Below are positions 44,945-54,043 of a DNA stretch of 64,000 nucleotides, in pieces (the stretch's first letter is position 1; each line of letters begins with the position of its first letter). Made by a program: the position numbers and the translations under genes. Under the pieces are notes generated by a model. The model was not told the DNA's origin, did not search any database, and saw only the letters and a program-made list of their open reading frames with translations. The stretch lies in NCBI RefSeq assembly GCF_004403065.1, contig NZ_SOHA01000028.1:34364-98363 (forward strand), written 5' to 3'. Source of the DNA: Cryobacterium cryoconiti (GTDB lineage Bacteria > Actinomycetota > Actinomycetes > Actinomycetales > Microbacteriaceae).

Positions 44945-46020
44945 GCGACACCATCGTGACCAGCATTCCCGGCCAGGCGACCCCGCAGCACGCGGCGGCG
45001 CCCGTGGTGCCGGCCGCCACCCCGCGGGCCCTTCCCGGCACGGGCACGGTGAGCCTGCCCATGACCAAGGCCCTCAACGCGGGTCTCCGCCAGGCTATGC
45101 GCGACGACCCCAAGGTGCTCCTGATGGGTGAGGACATCGGCCCGCTGGGCGGCGTCTTCCGCGTCACCGAGGGCCTGTTCGCCGAATTCGGCGACAAGCG
45201 CGTGCTCGACACCCCGCTGGCCGAGTCCGGCATCATCGGCACCGCCATCGGCCTGGCCCTGCGCGGCTACCGCCCGGTCTGCGAGATCCAGTTCGACGGC
45301 TTCGTGTTCCCCGGCTTCGACCAGATCACCAGCCAGCTGGCCCGGATGCGCAACCGGCACGAGGGCGAAGTGATCATGCCCGTGGTGATCCGCATCCCTT
45401 ACGGCGGCCACATCGGTTCGATCGAGCACCACCAGGAGAGCCCGGAGACGTACTTCGCGCACACGCCGGGCCTGCGTGTGGTCAGCCCGTCGAACCCGCA
45501 CGACGCCTACTGGATGATGCAGGAGGCCATCGCCTCCGACGACCCGGTCATCTTCTTCGAGCCCAAGAGCCGCTACTGGCCCAAGGGCGAGGTGAACCTG
45601 GCCGACAGCGGGGCGGCCCTGCACGCCAGCCGCGTGGTGCGCAGCGGCACGGATGCCACCGTCGTCGGCCACGGCGCCATGGTCAGCGTTCTGCTGCAAG
45701 CCGCGGAGCTCGCGGCAGTGGAGGGCACCAGCATCGAGGTCATCGACCTGCGCTCGATCTCGCCGATCGACTACGGACCCATCCTCGCGTCGGTCGAGAA
45801 GACCGGGCACCTGGTCGTGGCCCAGGAGGCCCACGGCTTCGTCAGCGTCGGATCGGAGATCGCCGCCACCGTCATGGAGAAGGCGTTCTACCTGCTCGAG
45901 GCTCCCGTGCTGCGCGTCTCCGGCTTCGACACCCCGTTCCCGCCGGCCGCCGTGGAGACGCATTTCCTGCCCAGCCCGGACCGCGTGCTCGAGGCCGTCG
46001 ACCGCGCCCTCTCCTACTGA
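44941..46020 (+). CDS. 2-oxoacid dehydrogenase E1 component, beta subunit
   Basis: 359 aa, translation coupled to the alpha subunit. After a variable ~35-residue N-terminus come [39 protein letters not shown], the conserved [19 protein letters not shown] and a C-terminal transketolase-like domain ([18 protein letters not shown]). E1 is an alpha2beta2 tetramer that decarboxylates the oxoacid and passes the acyl group to E2. Confidence 0.93.
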   Translation: MSDTIVTSIPGQATPQHAAAPVVPAATPRALPGTGTVSLPMTKALNAGLRQAMRDDPKVLLMGEDIGPLGGVFRVTEGLFAEFGDKRVLDTPLAESGIIGTAIGLALRGYRPVCEIQFDGFVFPGFDQITSQLARMRNRHEGEVIMPVVIRIPYGGHIGSIEHHQESPETYFAHTPGLRVVSPSNPHDAYWMMQEAIASDDPVIFFEPKSRYWPKGEVNLADSGAALHASRVVRSGTDATVVGHGAMVSVLLQAAELAAVEGTSIEVIDLRSISPIDYGPILASVEKTGHLVVAQEAHGFVSVGSEIAATVMEKAFYLLEAPVLRVSGFDTPFPPAAVETHFLPSPDRVLEAVDRALSY

Positions 46021-46065
46021 TCCCCCCGCCCGCTGATGACCCCACAGCTCCACCGACAGTCACCT

Positions 46066-46109
46066 TTCCGGTCGAGAGTGCCCGTTCTGCGGGTCACTCT
46101 CGACCGGAA
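46066..46109. promoter_or_regulatory. Long stem-loop between E1-beta and E2 genes
   Basis: 15-bp perfect arms (TTCCGGTCGAGAGTG / CACTCTCGACCGGAA), extended inside by CCCG/CGGG with one bulged T and a TTCTG loop. No T run follows, so it is unlikely to be a plain terminator. Confidence 0.8.
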
Positions 46110-46148
46110 CGGCCACTCTCGCCTCACCAACCGCAAGGAGCGCACTCG

Positions 46149-47522
46149 ATGAGCGTGTCGAAATTCACATTGCCCGACGTCGGCGAGGGTCTCACCGAGG
46201 CCGAAATCGTGGAATGGCGGGTCGCCCCCGGAGACACCGTCTCGATCAACCAGGTTCTGGTCGAGATCGAGACGGCCAAGTCGCTCGTCGAGCTCCCGTC
46301 GCCGTTCGTCGGTGTGGTCGGTGAGATCCTGGTGCAGCCCGGCACGACCGTCGATGTCGGAACGGTGATCATCACGATCGTGTCCGAAACCGTCACCGTC
46401 GCCGTGGTGCCCGGCGGTGCGCCCGTCGCCGGCCCCGGCGAGCTGGCCGTCGCCGCAGCGGATGCCGGTTCCACCATCACGGACGAGCCGGCTGAGACGC
46501 AGGGTGCGGTCCTGGTCGGGCGCGGCGCAGCGGCCACCATGCCCACCCGGCGCAAGCGCCACGGCACCGCCCCCGTCGCCCACGAGACGATCGCGCCGCC
46601 GGCCTTGCCGCAGCGCCCGGCCGCCCAGCCGTTGCCGCAGTTGCCGCGCGCGGCATCCGCCGGACCCGTCGTCGCCAAGCCGCCGATCCGCAAGCTGGCC
46701 AAGGACCTCGGGGTCGACCTGCTGCTGGTCGAGGCGACCGGCCCGGTCGGCGACGTCACGCGGGAGGACGTGTTGCGGGAGGCCACCCAGGCCAGCGTGT
46801 TCCGCAACATCCAGACGCCCGAATGGCCCAGCGATCGTGAGGAGCGCATCCCGGTCAAGGGTGTGCGCAAGGCCATCGCCCAGGCCATGGTGTCGAGCGC
46901 CTTCTCCGCGCCGCATGTGAGCCTGTTCGTCGATGTGGACGCCACCCGCACCATGGAGTTCGTGAAGCGGCTCAAGGCCTCCACCGACTTCGCCGGTGTG
47001 CGCGTGTCACCGATGCTGATCATGGCCAAGGCCATGATCTGGGCGGTGCGGCGCAACCCCACGGTCAACTCGGTCTTCACCGACGAGGAAATCGTGATCA
47101 AGCACTACGTCAATCTGGGGATCGCCGCGGCCACCCCTCGCGGGTTGATCGTGCCCAACGTGAAGGAAGCGCAGGACATGAGCCTGCTGGAGCTGGCGCG
47201 AGCCCTCGAGAAGCTCACAATCACGGCCCGCGACGGCAAGACCGCACCGGCCGACATGGCGAACGGCACGATCACGATCACCAATATCGGGGTCTTCGGC
47301 ATGGACACCGGCACGCCCATCCTCAACTCCGGCGAGGCCGGGATCGTCGCCCTGGGCACGATCAAGCCCAAACCGTGGGTCGTCGACGGTGAGGTGCGGG
47401 TGCGCCAGGTGACGACCATCGGCGCCAGCTTCGACCACCGGGTCGTCGACGGCGACGTCGCGAGCCGCTTCCTGGCGGATGTCGCGAGCATCATCGAGGA
47501 ACCCGCACTGCTGCTCGAGTAA
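46149..47522 (+). CDS. Dihydrolipoamide acyltransferase (E2) of the 2-oxoacid dehydrogenase
   Basis: 457 aa. One lipoyl domain (residues 1-80, lipoyl Lys in [14 protein letters not shown]), an Ala/Pro-rich linker, a peripheral subunit-binding domain ([20 protein letters not shown]) and the catalytic acyltransferase domain from about 230 with [17 protein letters not shown] near the end. The E3 gene is not in the window. The arrangement E1-alpha, E1-beta, E2 fits a branched-chain complex. Confidence 0.93.
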   Translation: MSVSKFTLPDVGEGLTEAEIVEWRVAPGDTVSINQVLVEIETAKSLVELPSPFVGVVGEILVQPGTTVDVGTVIITIVSETVTVAVVPGGAPVAGPGELAVAAADAGSTITDEPAETQGAVLVGRGAAATMPTRRKRHGTAPVAHETIAPPALPQRPAAQPLPQLPRAASAGPVVAKPPIRKLAKDLGVDLLLVEATGPVGDVTREDVLREATQASVFRNIQTPEWPSDREERIPVKGVRKAIAQAMVSSAFSAPHVSLFVDVDATRTMEFVKRLKASTDFAGVRVSPMLIMAKAMIWAVRRNPTVNSVFTDEEIVIKHYVNLGIAAATPRGLIVPNVKEAQDMSLLELARALEKLTITARDGKTAPADMANGTITITNIGVFGMDTGTPILNSGEAGIVALGTIKPKPWVVDGEVRVRQVTTIGASFDHRVVDGDVASRFLADVASIIEEPALLLE

Positions 47523-47533
47523 TCGCTTGCAGG

Positions 47534-47591
47534 TAAAGAAAGCCTTGCCTCACCAGCTTTTTTGCTTACCGGTGAGGTAAGGCTTTCCACG
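47534..47591. promoter_or_regulatory. Two inverted DtxR/IdeR-like iron boxes before the VIT gene
   Basis: 47573-47591 (TGAGGTAAGGCTTTCCACG) and, on the other strand, 47534-47552 each match about 14 of 19 bases of the DtxR/IdeR consensus TTAGGTWAGSCTWACCTAA. Being inverted copies they also form a 17-bp stem, which could serve as an end signal for the E2 transcript. Confidence 0.6.
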
Positions 47592-47628
47592 CTGGCGGCG
47601 GGGTGGCACCCTGTGTTCTGATGGTCGG

Positions 47629-48387
47629 ATGACCACCCTCGCCCCCGCCGCATCCGTTGTCCTCACCCCCTCGGTCGCTGTCCCTGTCGCCGAGCCGAAG
47701 CGCACCGAGAGCCATGCCGGCCGGCTGAACTGGCTGCGGGCCGGGGTGCTCGGCGCCAATGACGGAATCGTCTCCGTCGCGGCCCTCGTCGTCGGCGTGG
47801 CCGGGGCGACCGGTTCCACCGCTGCCATTGCAGCGGCAGGCACCGCCGGTCTCGTCGGCGGGGCCATCTCGATGGCCCTCGGTGAGTACGTCTCGGTCAG
47901 CAGCCAGAGTGACAGCCAGCGCACCCTGATCGAGCGCGAGAAGCGCGAGCTCAGCGTCGATCCCGAGGGGGAACTCGACGAGCTCGCGCAACTCTACGAA
48001 AAGCAGGGACTCGCCCCCGCCACGGCCCGGCAGGTCGCCGTGGAGTTCACCGCGATCGATCCGGTGCGTGCCCACCTGCTCGCCGAGCACAACATCGCCG
48101 AGGACGACGTCGTCAGCGCCTGGCACGCAGCCTGGGTCTCGGCCGCGGCCTTCACCCTCGGCGCACTGCTCCCCTTCCTGGCCATCCTGCTTCTGCCCAC
48201 GAGCGCGCGCATCCCGATCACGTTCGGCGCCGTGCTCATCGCGCTCGCCACGCTGGGCATGACCGGCGCCCACCTCGGCGGCAGCCCCAAGCTCCGCGCG
48301 ACCATCCGGGTCGTGCTCGGCGGCGCCGCGGCGCTCGTCGTCACCTTCCTGATCGGGTCTCTGCTCGGCACATCCGGCGTCGTCTGA
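47629..48387 (+). CDS. VIT1/CCC1-family Fe/Mn transporter
   Basis: 252 aa. Five membrane helices with the family motif NWLRAGVLGANDGIVSVAAL and AGLVGGAISMALGEYVSVSSQ, a cytoplasmic helical metal-binding segment rich in Glu (EREKRELSVDPEGELDELAQ), and three C-terminal helices. Members move Fe(II) or Mn(II) out of the cytosol. The predicted iron boxes upstream fit metal control. Start ATG at 47629; an ATG 8 nt earlier is out of frame. Confidence 0.92.
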   Translation: MTTLAPAASVVLTPSVAVPVAEPKRTESHAGRLNWLRAGVLGANDGIVSVAALVVGVAGATGSTAAIAAAGTAGLVGGAISMALGEYVSVSSQSDSQRTLIEREKRELSVDPEGELDELAQLYEKQGLAPATARQVAVEFTAIDPVRAHLLAEHNIAEDDVVSAWHAAWVSAAAFTLGALLPFLAILLLPTSARIPITFGAVLIALATLGMTGAHLGGSPKLRATIRVVLGGAAALVVTFLIGSLLGTSGVV

Positions 48388-48423
48388 ACCGGCCTCGGCA
48401 CGCGCTGAACGGCCCTATTGGTG

Positions 48424-48452
48424 TTGACAATCATTATCATTAGGCGTAGCGT
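48424..48452 (+). promoter_or_regulatory. znuA promoter with overlapping Zur box
   Basis: -35 TTGACA (48424-48429), 17-bp spacer, -10 TAGCGT (48447-48452), then six bases and the znuA GTG, so the mRNA is probably leaderless. TGACAATCATTATCATTA (48425-48442) is a Zur/Fur-type palindrome covering the -35 and spacer, where the repressor would block polymerase. Confidence 0.8.
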
Positions 48453-48458
48453 CGTCGT

Positions 48459-49490
48459 GTGATCAAGAAACGATTCGTCCTCCCCGCCCTGGCCGCCGTC
48501 GCCGCACTGACCCTGGCCGGCTGCACGCCGGCCGGCAGTTCCGCCGACGCCGGTGCCGGTGAGCTCCAGGTGGTCGCGACGACCACCCAGGTGGCGGACC
48601 TCACCCGCAACGTCGTCGGTGACACCGAGGGTGTGTCGCTGACCCAGCTCATCCAGCCCAACCAGAGCGCGCACAGCTACGACCCCTCGGTGGCCGACCT
48701 GACGGCCCTCGGAAACGCCGACGTGCTCGTGATCAACGGCGTCGGCCTCGAAGAGTGGCTTGACGACGCGATCAGCGCCAGCGGCTTCGACGGCGTGACC
48801 ATCGACTCGGACATGGGGATCGAGATCCAGGACGTCGCGGCCGGCGACGAGCACGCCGACGAGGAGAACCACGCCGACGACACGACCGAGACGGATGACG
48901 CCGAGCACGCCCATGAGGGCGGCAACCCGCACATCTGGACTGACGTCTCCAACGCCGAGACCATGGTCGGAACCATCGCCGCGGGCCTGGCGGACGCGAA
49001 ACCGGACCTGGCCACCGCCTTCGACGCCAACGCCGCCGCGTACACCGGGCGGCTCACCCAGCTCGACGAGTGGATCCGCGCCAACATCGACGCCGTTCCG
49101 GCCGACCAGCGCCTGTTCGTGAGCAATCACGATGCGTTCGGCTACTTCACCGCGGCCTACGACGTGACCTACGTCGGCTCGATCATCCCGAGTTTCGACG
49201 ACAACGCCGAACCCAGCGCGGCCGCCATCGACGCGCTCGTCGCCGCCATCCAGGAGACGGGCGTGAAGGCCGTCTTCTCCGAGGCGTCGATCAGCCCCAA
49301 GGCCGCCGACACCATCGCCGCCGAAGCCGGCGTCACGGTGTACTCCGGCGACGACGCTCTCTACAGCGACTCACTCGGCAAGGCGGGCAGCGACGGTGCC
49401 ACCTACATCGGCTCGCAACTGCACAACGTCACCCTGATGCTGGAGTCCTGGGGCGCCGAGCCCACCGCGGTGCCCGCAGACCTGCGATAG
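48459..49490 (+). CDS. znuA: Zinc ABC transporter substrate-binding lipoprotein
   Basis: 343 aa from GTG 48459. Lipoprotein signal with lipobox LAGC (LAALTLAGCTPAG region). Cluster A-1/TroA fold: metal ligands expected at NQSAHSYDPSV, at NPHIWTDVSN and in LFVSNHDAFGYF. A long His/Asp/Glu-rich loop (about 127-155, HADEENHADDTT and HAHEGG) is the zinc-scavenging loop typical of ZnuA. First gene of the zinc operon under a predicted Zur box. Confidence 0.94.
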   Translation: MIKKRFVLPALAAVAALTLAGCTPAGSSADAGAGELQVVATTTQVADLTRNVVGDTEGVSLTQLIQPNQSAHSYDPSVADLTALGNADVLVINGVGLEEWLDDAISASGFDGVTIDSDMGIEIQDVAAGDEHADEENHADDTTETDDAEHAHEGGNPHIWTDVSNAETMVGTIAAGLADAKPDLATAFDANAAAYTGRLTQLDEWIRANIDAVPADQRLFVSNHDAFGYFTAAYDVTYVGSIIPSFDDNAEPSAAAIDALVAAIQETGVKAVFSEASISPKAADTIAAEAGVTVYSGDDALYSDSLGKAGSDGATYIGSQLHNVTLMLESWGAEPTAVPADLR

Positions 49491-49497
49491 TTAGTCA

Positions 49498-50289
49498 GTG
49501 ATCGAGAACCCTTCTCAAGTACGGCCGAGTGCCCCCCTGGCGCTCAAGGTGGCGGGGGCCTCCTTCTCCTACGGCCAGAAGCCGGCCCTGGCCGACATCG
49601 ACTTCGAGGTGCACGCCGGCGAGGCCGTGGCGCTGATCGGGCCCAACGGTTCCGGCAAGTCCACGCTGCTCAAGGGCATCCTCGGGCTGATCCAGCGGGT
49701 GGGCGGCACCGTCGAGGTGCTGGGGTCCTACCCGGCCCCGGTCGGGTCGATCGGCTACGTGCCCCAGGCCGACGAGATCGACCAGCAGTTCCCGGTCACT
49801 CTCGAACAGGTCGTGATGATGGGCCGCTACCGCTCGCTGGGCTGGCTGCGCCTGCCCGGCAAGCGCGACCGGCAGGCCGTGGCCCACGCGCTCGAGGCCG
49901 TGGGGCTCGCGCACCGGGCCAAGACCCGCTTCGGCGAACTCTCCGGCGGCCAGCAGCAGCGCGGGCTGCTCGCTCGCGCCGTGGCCTCCGGCCCCCGGCT
50001 GTTACTGCTCGACGAACCGTTCAACGGCCTCGACCAGCAGAACCGGGACGCCCTCGTCGGCACGGTGAATCGCCTGAAAGCCGAGGGTGTGGCCGTGGTC
50101 GTGTCCACCCACGACCTGCAGCTCGCCCGCGAGGTCTGCGAACAGGTGCTGTTGCTCAACGGCACTCAGGTGGCCTTCGGGCCGCGTAACTCGGTGCTGG
50201 TCCTGGAGAACGTGCAGCGCACTTTCCGGGAGGTCGGCGTCGAAATCGACGAGCACACCGTGGTCGTGCCCGGCCACACCGGGCACTGA
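49498..50289 (+). CDS. znuC: Zinc ABC transporter ATP-binding protein
   Basis: 263 aa from GTG 49498. Walker [17 protein letters not shown]-loop [13 protein letters not shown] signature [16 protein letters not shown], Walker [13 protein letters not shown] and the H-loop STHDLQLA. Lies 7 nt after znuA and 1 nt before the first permease. Confidence 0.95.
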   Translation: MIENPSQVRPSAPLALKVAGASFSYGQKPALADIDFEVHAGEAVALIGPNGSGKSTLLKGILGLIQRVGGTVEVLGSYPAPVGSIGYVPQADEIDQQFPVTLEQVVMMGRYRSLGWLRLPGKRDRQAVAHALEAVGLAHRAKTRFGELSGGQQQRGLLARAVASGPRLLLLDEPFNGLDQQNRDALVGTVNRLKAEGVAVVVSTHDLQLAREVCEQVLLLNGTQVAFGPRNSVLVLENVQRTFREVGVEIDEHTVVVPGHTGH

Positions 50290-50290
50290 C

Positions 50291-51205
50291 ATGGACGTTC
50301 TCGCACCACTGTTCGACGCTTTCGCCCTTCCGTTCATGGCGCGGGCCCTGATCGTGCTCGCGGCACTCAGCCTGGTGGCCGGCGTCGTCGGCGTGCTGGT
50401 CAATCTGCGCGGCCTCGAATTCATCAGCGACGGCCTGACCCACGCGGTCTTCCCCGGAATCGCGATCGGCTTTGTCTGGGGTGGGCGCGAGGGCCTGTTC
50501 GCCGGGGCGATGGTCGCCGCGCTCTTCGCCGCCGTCATCCTCACCCTGATCGTGCGCCAGTCCGTGTCCTCGGATGCCGCGATCGCCATCGTCTTCACCG
50601 CCATGTTCAGCGTCGGCATCATCCTGGTCTCGCGCGAGACGAACTACGTCGGCCAGCTGGAGCAACTCCTCTTCGGCCGCCTCCTCACGGTCAGCCCGAC
50701 CGAGGTCGTGCAGACCGTCGTCATCTGCCTCGTGGCGCTGATCCTGATCGGGCTGACGCTCAAGGAGGAGGTGTTCCGCGCGTTCGACCAGATCGGTTTC
50801 GCGGCAGCCGGCTACCGCACGCTGGTGCTCGACCTCGTGCTCAACGTGGCGATCGCGCTCGTCGTCGTCGCGGCATCCAGTGCCGTCGGAAACCTGCTCG
50901 TGCTGGCCGTTCTGATCGTGCCCGGCGCCGTGGCCCGCCTGGTCACGACCCGGCTGTGGCTGCTCTTCCCGATCGCCGCCGGCTTCGCCGCCGTCGGGGC
51001 GTGGCTCGGGCTCGTTCTGGGGTTCCAGGCCTCCGTTCAGGCCGGCCTCGACCTGCCCAGCGGCGCCACGGTGGTGCTGGTCCTGGTCACCGGCTATGCC
51101 GTGGTGCTGGTTCTGCGCCTGGCCGTCGACGGGCTCCGGCGGATGCGGCAGCGCCGCCTGCCGGAACCGGAGAACCGACCGGCATCCAACCAGGCGGTGC
51201 GCTGA
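50291..51205 (+). CDS. znuB: Zinc ABC transporter permease (first)
   Basis: 304 aa from ATG 50291. ABC-3 family permease with about eight helices and the conserved [17 protein letters not shown] and [20 protein letters not shown] segments. Its stop overlaps the second permease start (TGATG). Two different permease subunits suggest a heterodimeric channel. Confidence 0.92.
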   Translation: MDVLAPLFDAFALPFMARALIVLAALSLVAGVVGVLVNLRGLEFISDGLTHAVFPGIAIGFVWGGREGLFAGAMVAALFAAVILTLIVRQSVSSDAAIAIVFTAMFSVGIILVSRETNYVGQLEQLLFGRLLTVSPTEVVQTVVICLVALILIGLTLKEEVFRAFDQIGFAAAGYRTLVLDLVLNVAIALVVVAASSAVGNLLVLAVLIVPGAVARLVTTRLWLLFPIAAGFAAVGAWLGLVLGFQASVQAGLDLPSGATVVLVLVTGYAVVLVLRLAVDGLRRMRQRRLPEPENRPASNQAVR

Positions 51206-52011
51206 TGGGCTATTTCGAGAAGGCGCTCCTGGCCGCTGCGGTGATCGGCGCCCTCAGCGGCCTGGTCGGCGCGGTGGTCGTACTGCGCCGCCGCACCTTC
51301 TTCGCCCAGGCCCTCACCCACGCCACCTTCCCGGGCGCAGTGGCCGCCACCATCGTCGGCGTGAGCATCCCGCTCGGCGCGGCCCTGGCGAGCATTCTGA
51401 TCGTGGGGATCATGACCCTGATCGGCCGGGTCAAGCGGCAGGGCAGCCAGGTGGCGTCGGGCATCCTTCTCACCGCGGGCTTCGCGCTCGGCGTGCTGCT
51501 GCAAGCCCTCAACCCGTCGCTGCCGGTGCAGGTCGACTCCTATCTGGTCGGGTCGATCCTCACCGTCACCACCGGCGACCTCGCCCTGGCCGTCGGAGTG
51601 CTCGGGGTGGCTCTGGCTGTGATCGTGCTGCTGGGCAAGGAGATCCTGTTCTCCACCTTCGACCCGAGCGGATTCCGCGCCGCCGGATTCCGGGAGTGGC
51701 CGATCGAGCTGCTCACCCTCGCCCTGATCACGGCCACCGTGGTCACCGCCATGCCGGCCGTCGGCGCGATCCTCGCGATCGCACTGATCGCGGCGCCCGC
51801 GGCCGCCGCCCGACTGGTCATGCGCACCACCGCGCAGATCCTGGTGGCGGCGCCGCTGCTGGGCGCGGCCGCCGGCCTCATCGGCGTGCTGCTGTCCCGG
51901 GCGATCGACGTGGCCGCGGGGCCGGCGATCGCCCTCACGGCGGCCGCCTTCTTCCTGCTGGCCCTCGGCGGTCGCCGGCTACTCCGGGCGCGGTTACGGT
52001 TGAGATCATGA
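51205..52011 (+). CDS. znuB: Zinc ABC transporter permease (second)
   Basis: 268 aa from ATG 51205, a second ABC-3 permease: VVVLRRRTFFAQALTHATFP, then STFDPSGFRAAGFREWPIEL and PAVGAILAIALIAAPAAAAR, the usual loops. Overlaps zur by ATGA. It is paralogous to but clearly different from the first permease. Confidence 0.92.
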   Translation: MGYFEKALLAAAVIGALSGLVGAVVVLRRRTFFAQALTHATFPGAVAATIVGVSIPLGAALASILIVGIMTLIGRVKRQGSQVASGILLTAGFALGVLLQALNPSLPVQVDSYLVGSILTVTTGDLALAVGVLGVALAVIVLLGKEILFSTFDPSGFRAAGFREWPIELLTLALITATVVTAMPAVGAILAIALIAAPAAAARLVMRTTAQILVAAPLLGAAAGLIGVLLSRAIDVAAGPAIALTAAAFFLLALGGRRLLRARLRLRS

Positions 52012-52403
52012 AGCGAAACACCTGGCAGCGTGAGGCCGTGCGCACCGCGCTCAGCGAGACCGAGGGATTCGTCAGCGCCCAGGGTCTGCACGCAGGCCTG
52101 CACGCCACCGGTTCGCCCATCGGACTGGCCACGGTGTACCGGGCCCTGGCCGACCTGGCCGGCGAGGGCGAAGCAGACTCCCTGCAGTCGCCCGACGGGG
52201 AGGCGCTCTACCGTGCCTGCAGCACGACCGACCACCACCACCACCTGATCTGCCGCAATTGCGGGCTCACCATCGAGATCGAAGTGGATGCCGTCGAGAA
52301 CTGGGCGAACAACGTCGCCGCCGAGCACGGGTTCACCCAGGCTGCGCACGTTGTCGACGTGTTCGGTCTCTGCGCGGCCTGTTCCGCGGCATCCGTCGAC
52401 TAG
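52008..52403 (+). CDS. zur: Zinc uptake regulator Zur (Fur family)
   Basis: 131 aa from ATG 52008. N-terminal winged helix (NTWQREAVRTALSETEGFVS, GLATVYRALADL) and C-terminal metal-binding part with DHHHHLICRNCGL and the second pair FGLCAACS for the structural zinc (CxxC x2). Co-transcribed with the transporter it is expected to repress through the Zur box before znuA. Confidence 0.93.
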   Translation: MKRNTWQREAVRTALSETEGFVSAQGLHAGLHATGSPIGLATVYRALADLAGEGEADSLQSPDGEALYRACSTTDHHHHLICRNCGLTIEIEVDAVENWANNVAAEHGFTQAAHVVDVFGLCAACSAASVD

Positions 52404-52437
52404 CGGAACGCCCGCGCCCGGGTCTCCGCCCCGAACG

Positions 52438-52510
52438 AATTCGACGGAGATTTTGCCCCCACAGCCCAGTTTTGCCGTGGGGCGTCAACCGGCAAAATCT
52501 CCGTCGAATT
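52438..52510. repeat. 20-bp perfect inverted repeat (cruciform-capable) after zur
   Basis: Arms AATTCGACGGAGATTTTGCC (52438-52457) and its exact complement (52491-52510) enclose 33 nt in which CCCCAC and GTGGGG form a further stem. No T run follows. The 52404-52677 gap holds no other feature I can name, and no clear Zur box. Confidence 0.85.
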
Positions 52511-52677
52511 GGTTGGGTTTGCGCCGGGGGAGCGCACCGCGTAGTGTTGAACGCTGCTGCGCATATCTGTGCGTGCACTGCTGGCTCGCCTCGTCTTCGC
52601 TTCTGCGGAGCTGACGTCGTGCCAGCCGACAAGAGATCTTGGGAAGGGCATTCGCCCTTCGGTATTGGAGGAGAACC

Positions 52678-52914
52678 ATGGCAGCTACTTGCCAGGTGAC
52701 CGGAGCCGTTCCCGGCTTCGGACACAACATTTCACACTCGCACCGACGCACCAAGCGTCGTTTCGACCCGAACGTCCAGACCAAGAAGTACTACGTACCG
52801 TCGCTTCGTCGCAACGTCACGCTGACCCTGTCCGTCAAGGGCATCAAGGTCATCGACGCTCGTGGCATTGAGTCGGTCGTCAAGGACCTTCTCGCCCGTG
52901 GGGAGAAAATCTAA
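52678..52914 (+). CDS. rpmB: 50S ribosomal protein L28 (zinc-independent type)
   Basis: 78 aa, [17 protein letters not shown] then [16 protein letters not shown]. Only one cysteine is present and no CxxC pairs, so it is the C-minus form. GGAGGAGAA precedes the ATG. The rpmG start overlaps its stop. Confidence 0.96.
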   Translation: MAATCQVTGAVPGFGHNISHSHRRTKRRFDPNVQTKKYYVPSLRRNVTLTLSVKGIKVIDARGIESVVKDLLARGEKI

Positions 52915-53081
52915 TGGCCAAGCAGCATGACGTTCGCCCGATCATCAAGCTCCGTTCGACGGCCGGCACCGGTTACACGTACGTGACCAAGAAGAACCGT
53001 CGCAACGACCCCGACCGTCTCGTACTCAAGAAGTACGATCCCGTAGTGCGCAAGCACGTTGACTTCCGTGAGGAGCGCTAA
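52914..53081 (+). CDS. rpmG: 50S ribosomal protein L33 (zinc-independent type)
   Basis: 55 aa from the ATG at 52914 that overlaps the rpmB stop by 1 nt. [20 protein letters not shown] and [20 protein letters not shown] are the L33 signature. It has no cysteine, so it cannot hold the zinc ribbon. Confidence 0.96.
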   Translation: MAKQHDVRPIIKLRSTAGTGYTYVTKKNRRNDPDRLVLKKYDPVVRKHVDFREER

Positions 53082-53083
53082 AA

Positions 53084-53389
53084 ATGGCGAAGAAGAGCAT
53101 GATTGCCAAGAACAACCAGCGCAAGGTTATCGTCGAGCGCTACGCCGCAAAGCGCCTTGAGCTCAAGAAGGCCCTCGTTGACCCGGCCGGCACCGACGAG
53201 TCGCGTGAAGCTGCTCGCCTCGGCCTGCAGAAGCTTCCCCGCAACGCGTCGCCGGTCCGCCTGCGCAACCGCGACGCGGTTGACGGTCGTCCCCGTGGAC
53301 ACCTCAGCAAGTTCGGAATCTCGCGCGTTCGTTTCCGCGACATGGCTCACCGTGGCGAACTGCCCGGCATCACCAAGTCCAGCTGGTAA
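53084..53389 (+). CDS. rpsN: 30S ribosomal protein S14 (long, zinc-independent type)
   Basis: 101 aa. [21 protein letters not shown] at the N-terminus and [20 protein letters not shown] with [15 protein letters not shown] at the C-terminus. No cysteines; long form of S14, unlike the ~61-aa zinc-ribbon form. Last gene of the rpmB-rpmG-rpsN operon, followed by a strong terminator. Confidence 0.97.
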   Translation: MAKKSMIAKNNQRKVIVERYAAKRLELKKALVDPAGTDESREAARLGLQKLPRNASPVRLRNRDAVDGRPRGHLSKFGISRVRFRDMAHRGELPGITKSSW

Positions 53390-53437
53390 CACCGCACGCG
53401 GCCGCTTCGGCGGCCACCCGGAACCTCGGTTCTGAAT

Positions 53438-53479
53438 GAGAGAGGATGTCGACTTCGGTCGGCATCCTCTCTCTTTTTT
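53438..53479 (+). terminator. Rho-independent terminator after rpsN
   Basis: Stem GAGAGAGGATG / CATCCTCTCTC, continued by CGAC-TTCG-GTCG, then TTTTTT. Confidence 0.95.
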
Positions 53480-53535
53480 CGCGCACAGCGAAAATGGAGC
53501 CGTTCCGGGAGCCAAACCGGCTGGAAACGCCGCAA

Positions 53536-53555
53536 ATCCGCGGAATTCCGCGGAT
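53536..53555. promoter_or_regulatory. 20-bp palindrome in the hup promoter region
   Basis: ATCCGCGGAATTCCGCGGAT is a perfect palindrome. A candidate -10, TAGATT, lies at 53562-53567, so the palindrome would cover the -35 position, which fits an operator. Confidence 0.6.
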
Positions 53556-53666
53556 CTCTGCTAGATTCAACCCGGTCCAACCGGCCAAACGGAGTCGCTC
53601 CCCGGAGCGTCGCCCGCAATACGTGAATACCTGTTTTTACAGACAAAGGTCCGAGGAGGACACTCA

Positions 53667-53954
53667 ATGGCTGACAAGTCGCTGAACAAGACCGAGCTCG
53701 TTGCCAAGGTTGCCGCAGACTCTGGCCAGAGCCAGGCTGCAGTTGACAGCGTTCTGAACGCTTTCTTTGCAACTCTCGCCGACACCGTCGCGAACGACGG
53801 CAAGGTCACGATCCCGGGCTGGCTCGGAGTCGAGCGCACCGCTACCGCAGCGCGCACCGGCCGCAACCCGCAGACCGGCGAAGAGATCGCCATCGCCGCG
53901 GGCCACCGCGTCAAGCTGACCGCTGGTAGCAAGCTCAAGGCTGCCGCCAAGTAG
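53667..53954 (+). CDS. hup: HU-family DNA-binding protein
   Basis: 95 aa, MADKSLNKTELVAKVAADSG and the HU/IHF signature VTIPGWLGVERTATAARTGR with the beta-arm region RNPQTGEEIAIAA. It is the short form without the long Lys/Ala/Pro tail of mycobacterial HupB. Organises the nucleoid. AGGAGGAC lies before the ATG. Confidence 0.95.
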   Translation: MADKSLNKTELVAKVAADSGQSQAAVDSVLNAFFATLADTVANDGKVTIPGWLGVERTATAARTGRNPQTGEEIAIAAGHRVKLTAGSKLKAAAK

Positions 53955-53967
53955 GTTCCACAAGAGA

Positions 53968-54000
53968 ACAGGGCGTCGACTTCGGTCGGCGCCCTGTTTT
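53968..54000 (+). terminator. Rho-independent terminator after hup
   Basis: Stem ACAGGGCG / CGCCCTGT with an inner CGAC-TTCG-GTCG, followed by TTTT within TGTTTTG. It resembles the rpsN terminator. Confidence 0.88.
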
Positions 54001-54031
54001 GCGTGTGCAGCCCGCGTCCACCGGGCACGGT

Positions 54032-54037
54032 TAGGCT
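54032..54037 (+). promoter_or_regulatory. -10 hexamer for a leaderless copD-ctaG mRNA
   Basis: TAGGCT followed by six bases (GAGTCA) and the GTG at 54044. Confidence 0.6.
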
Positions 54038-54043
54038 GAGTCA

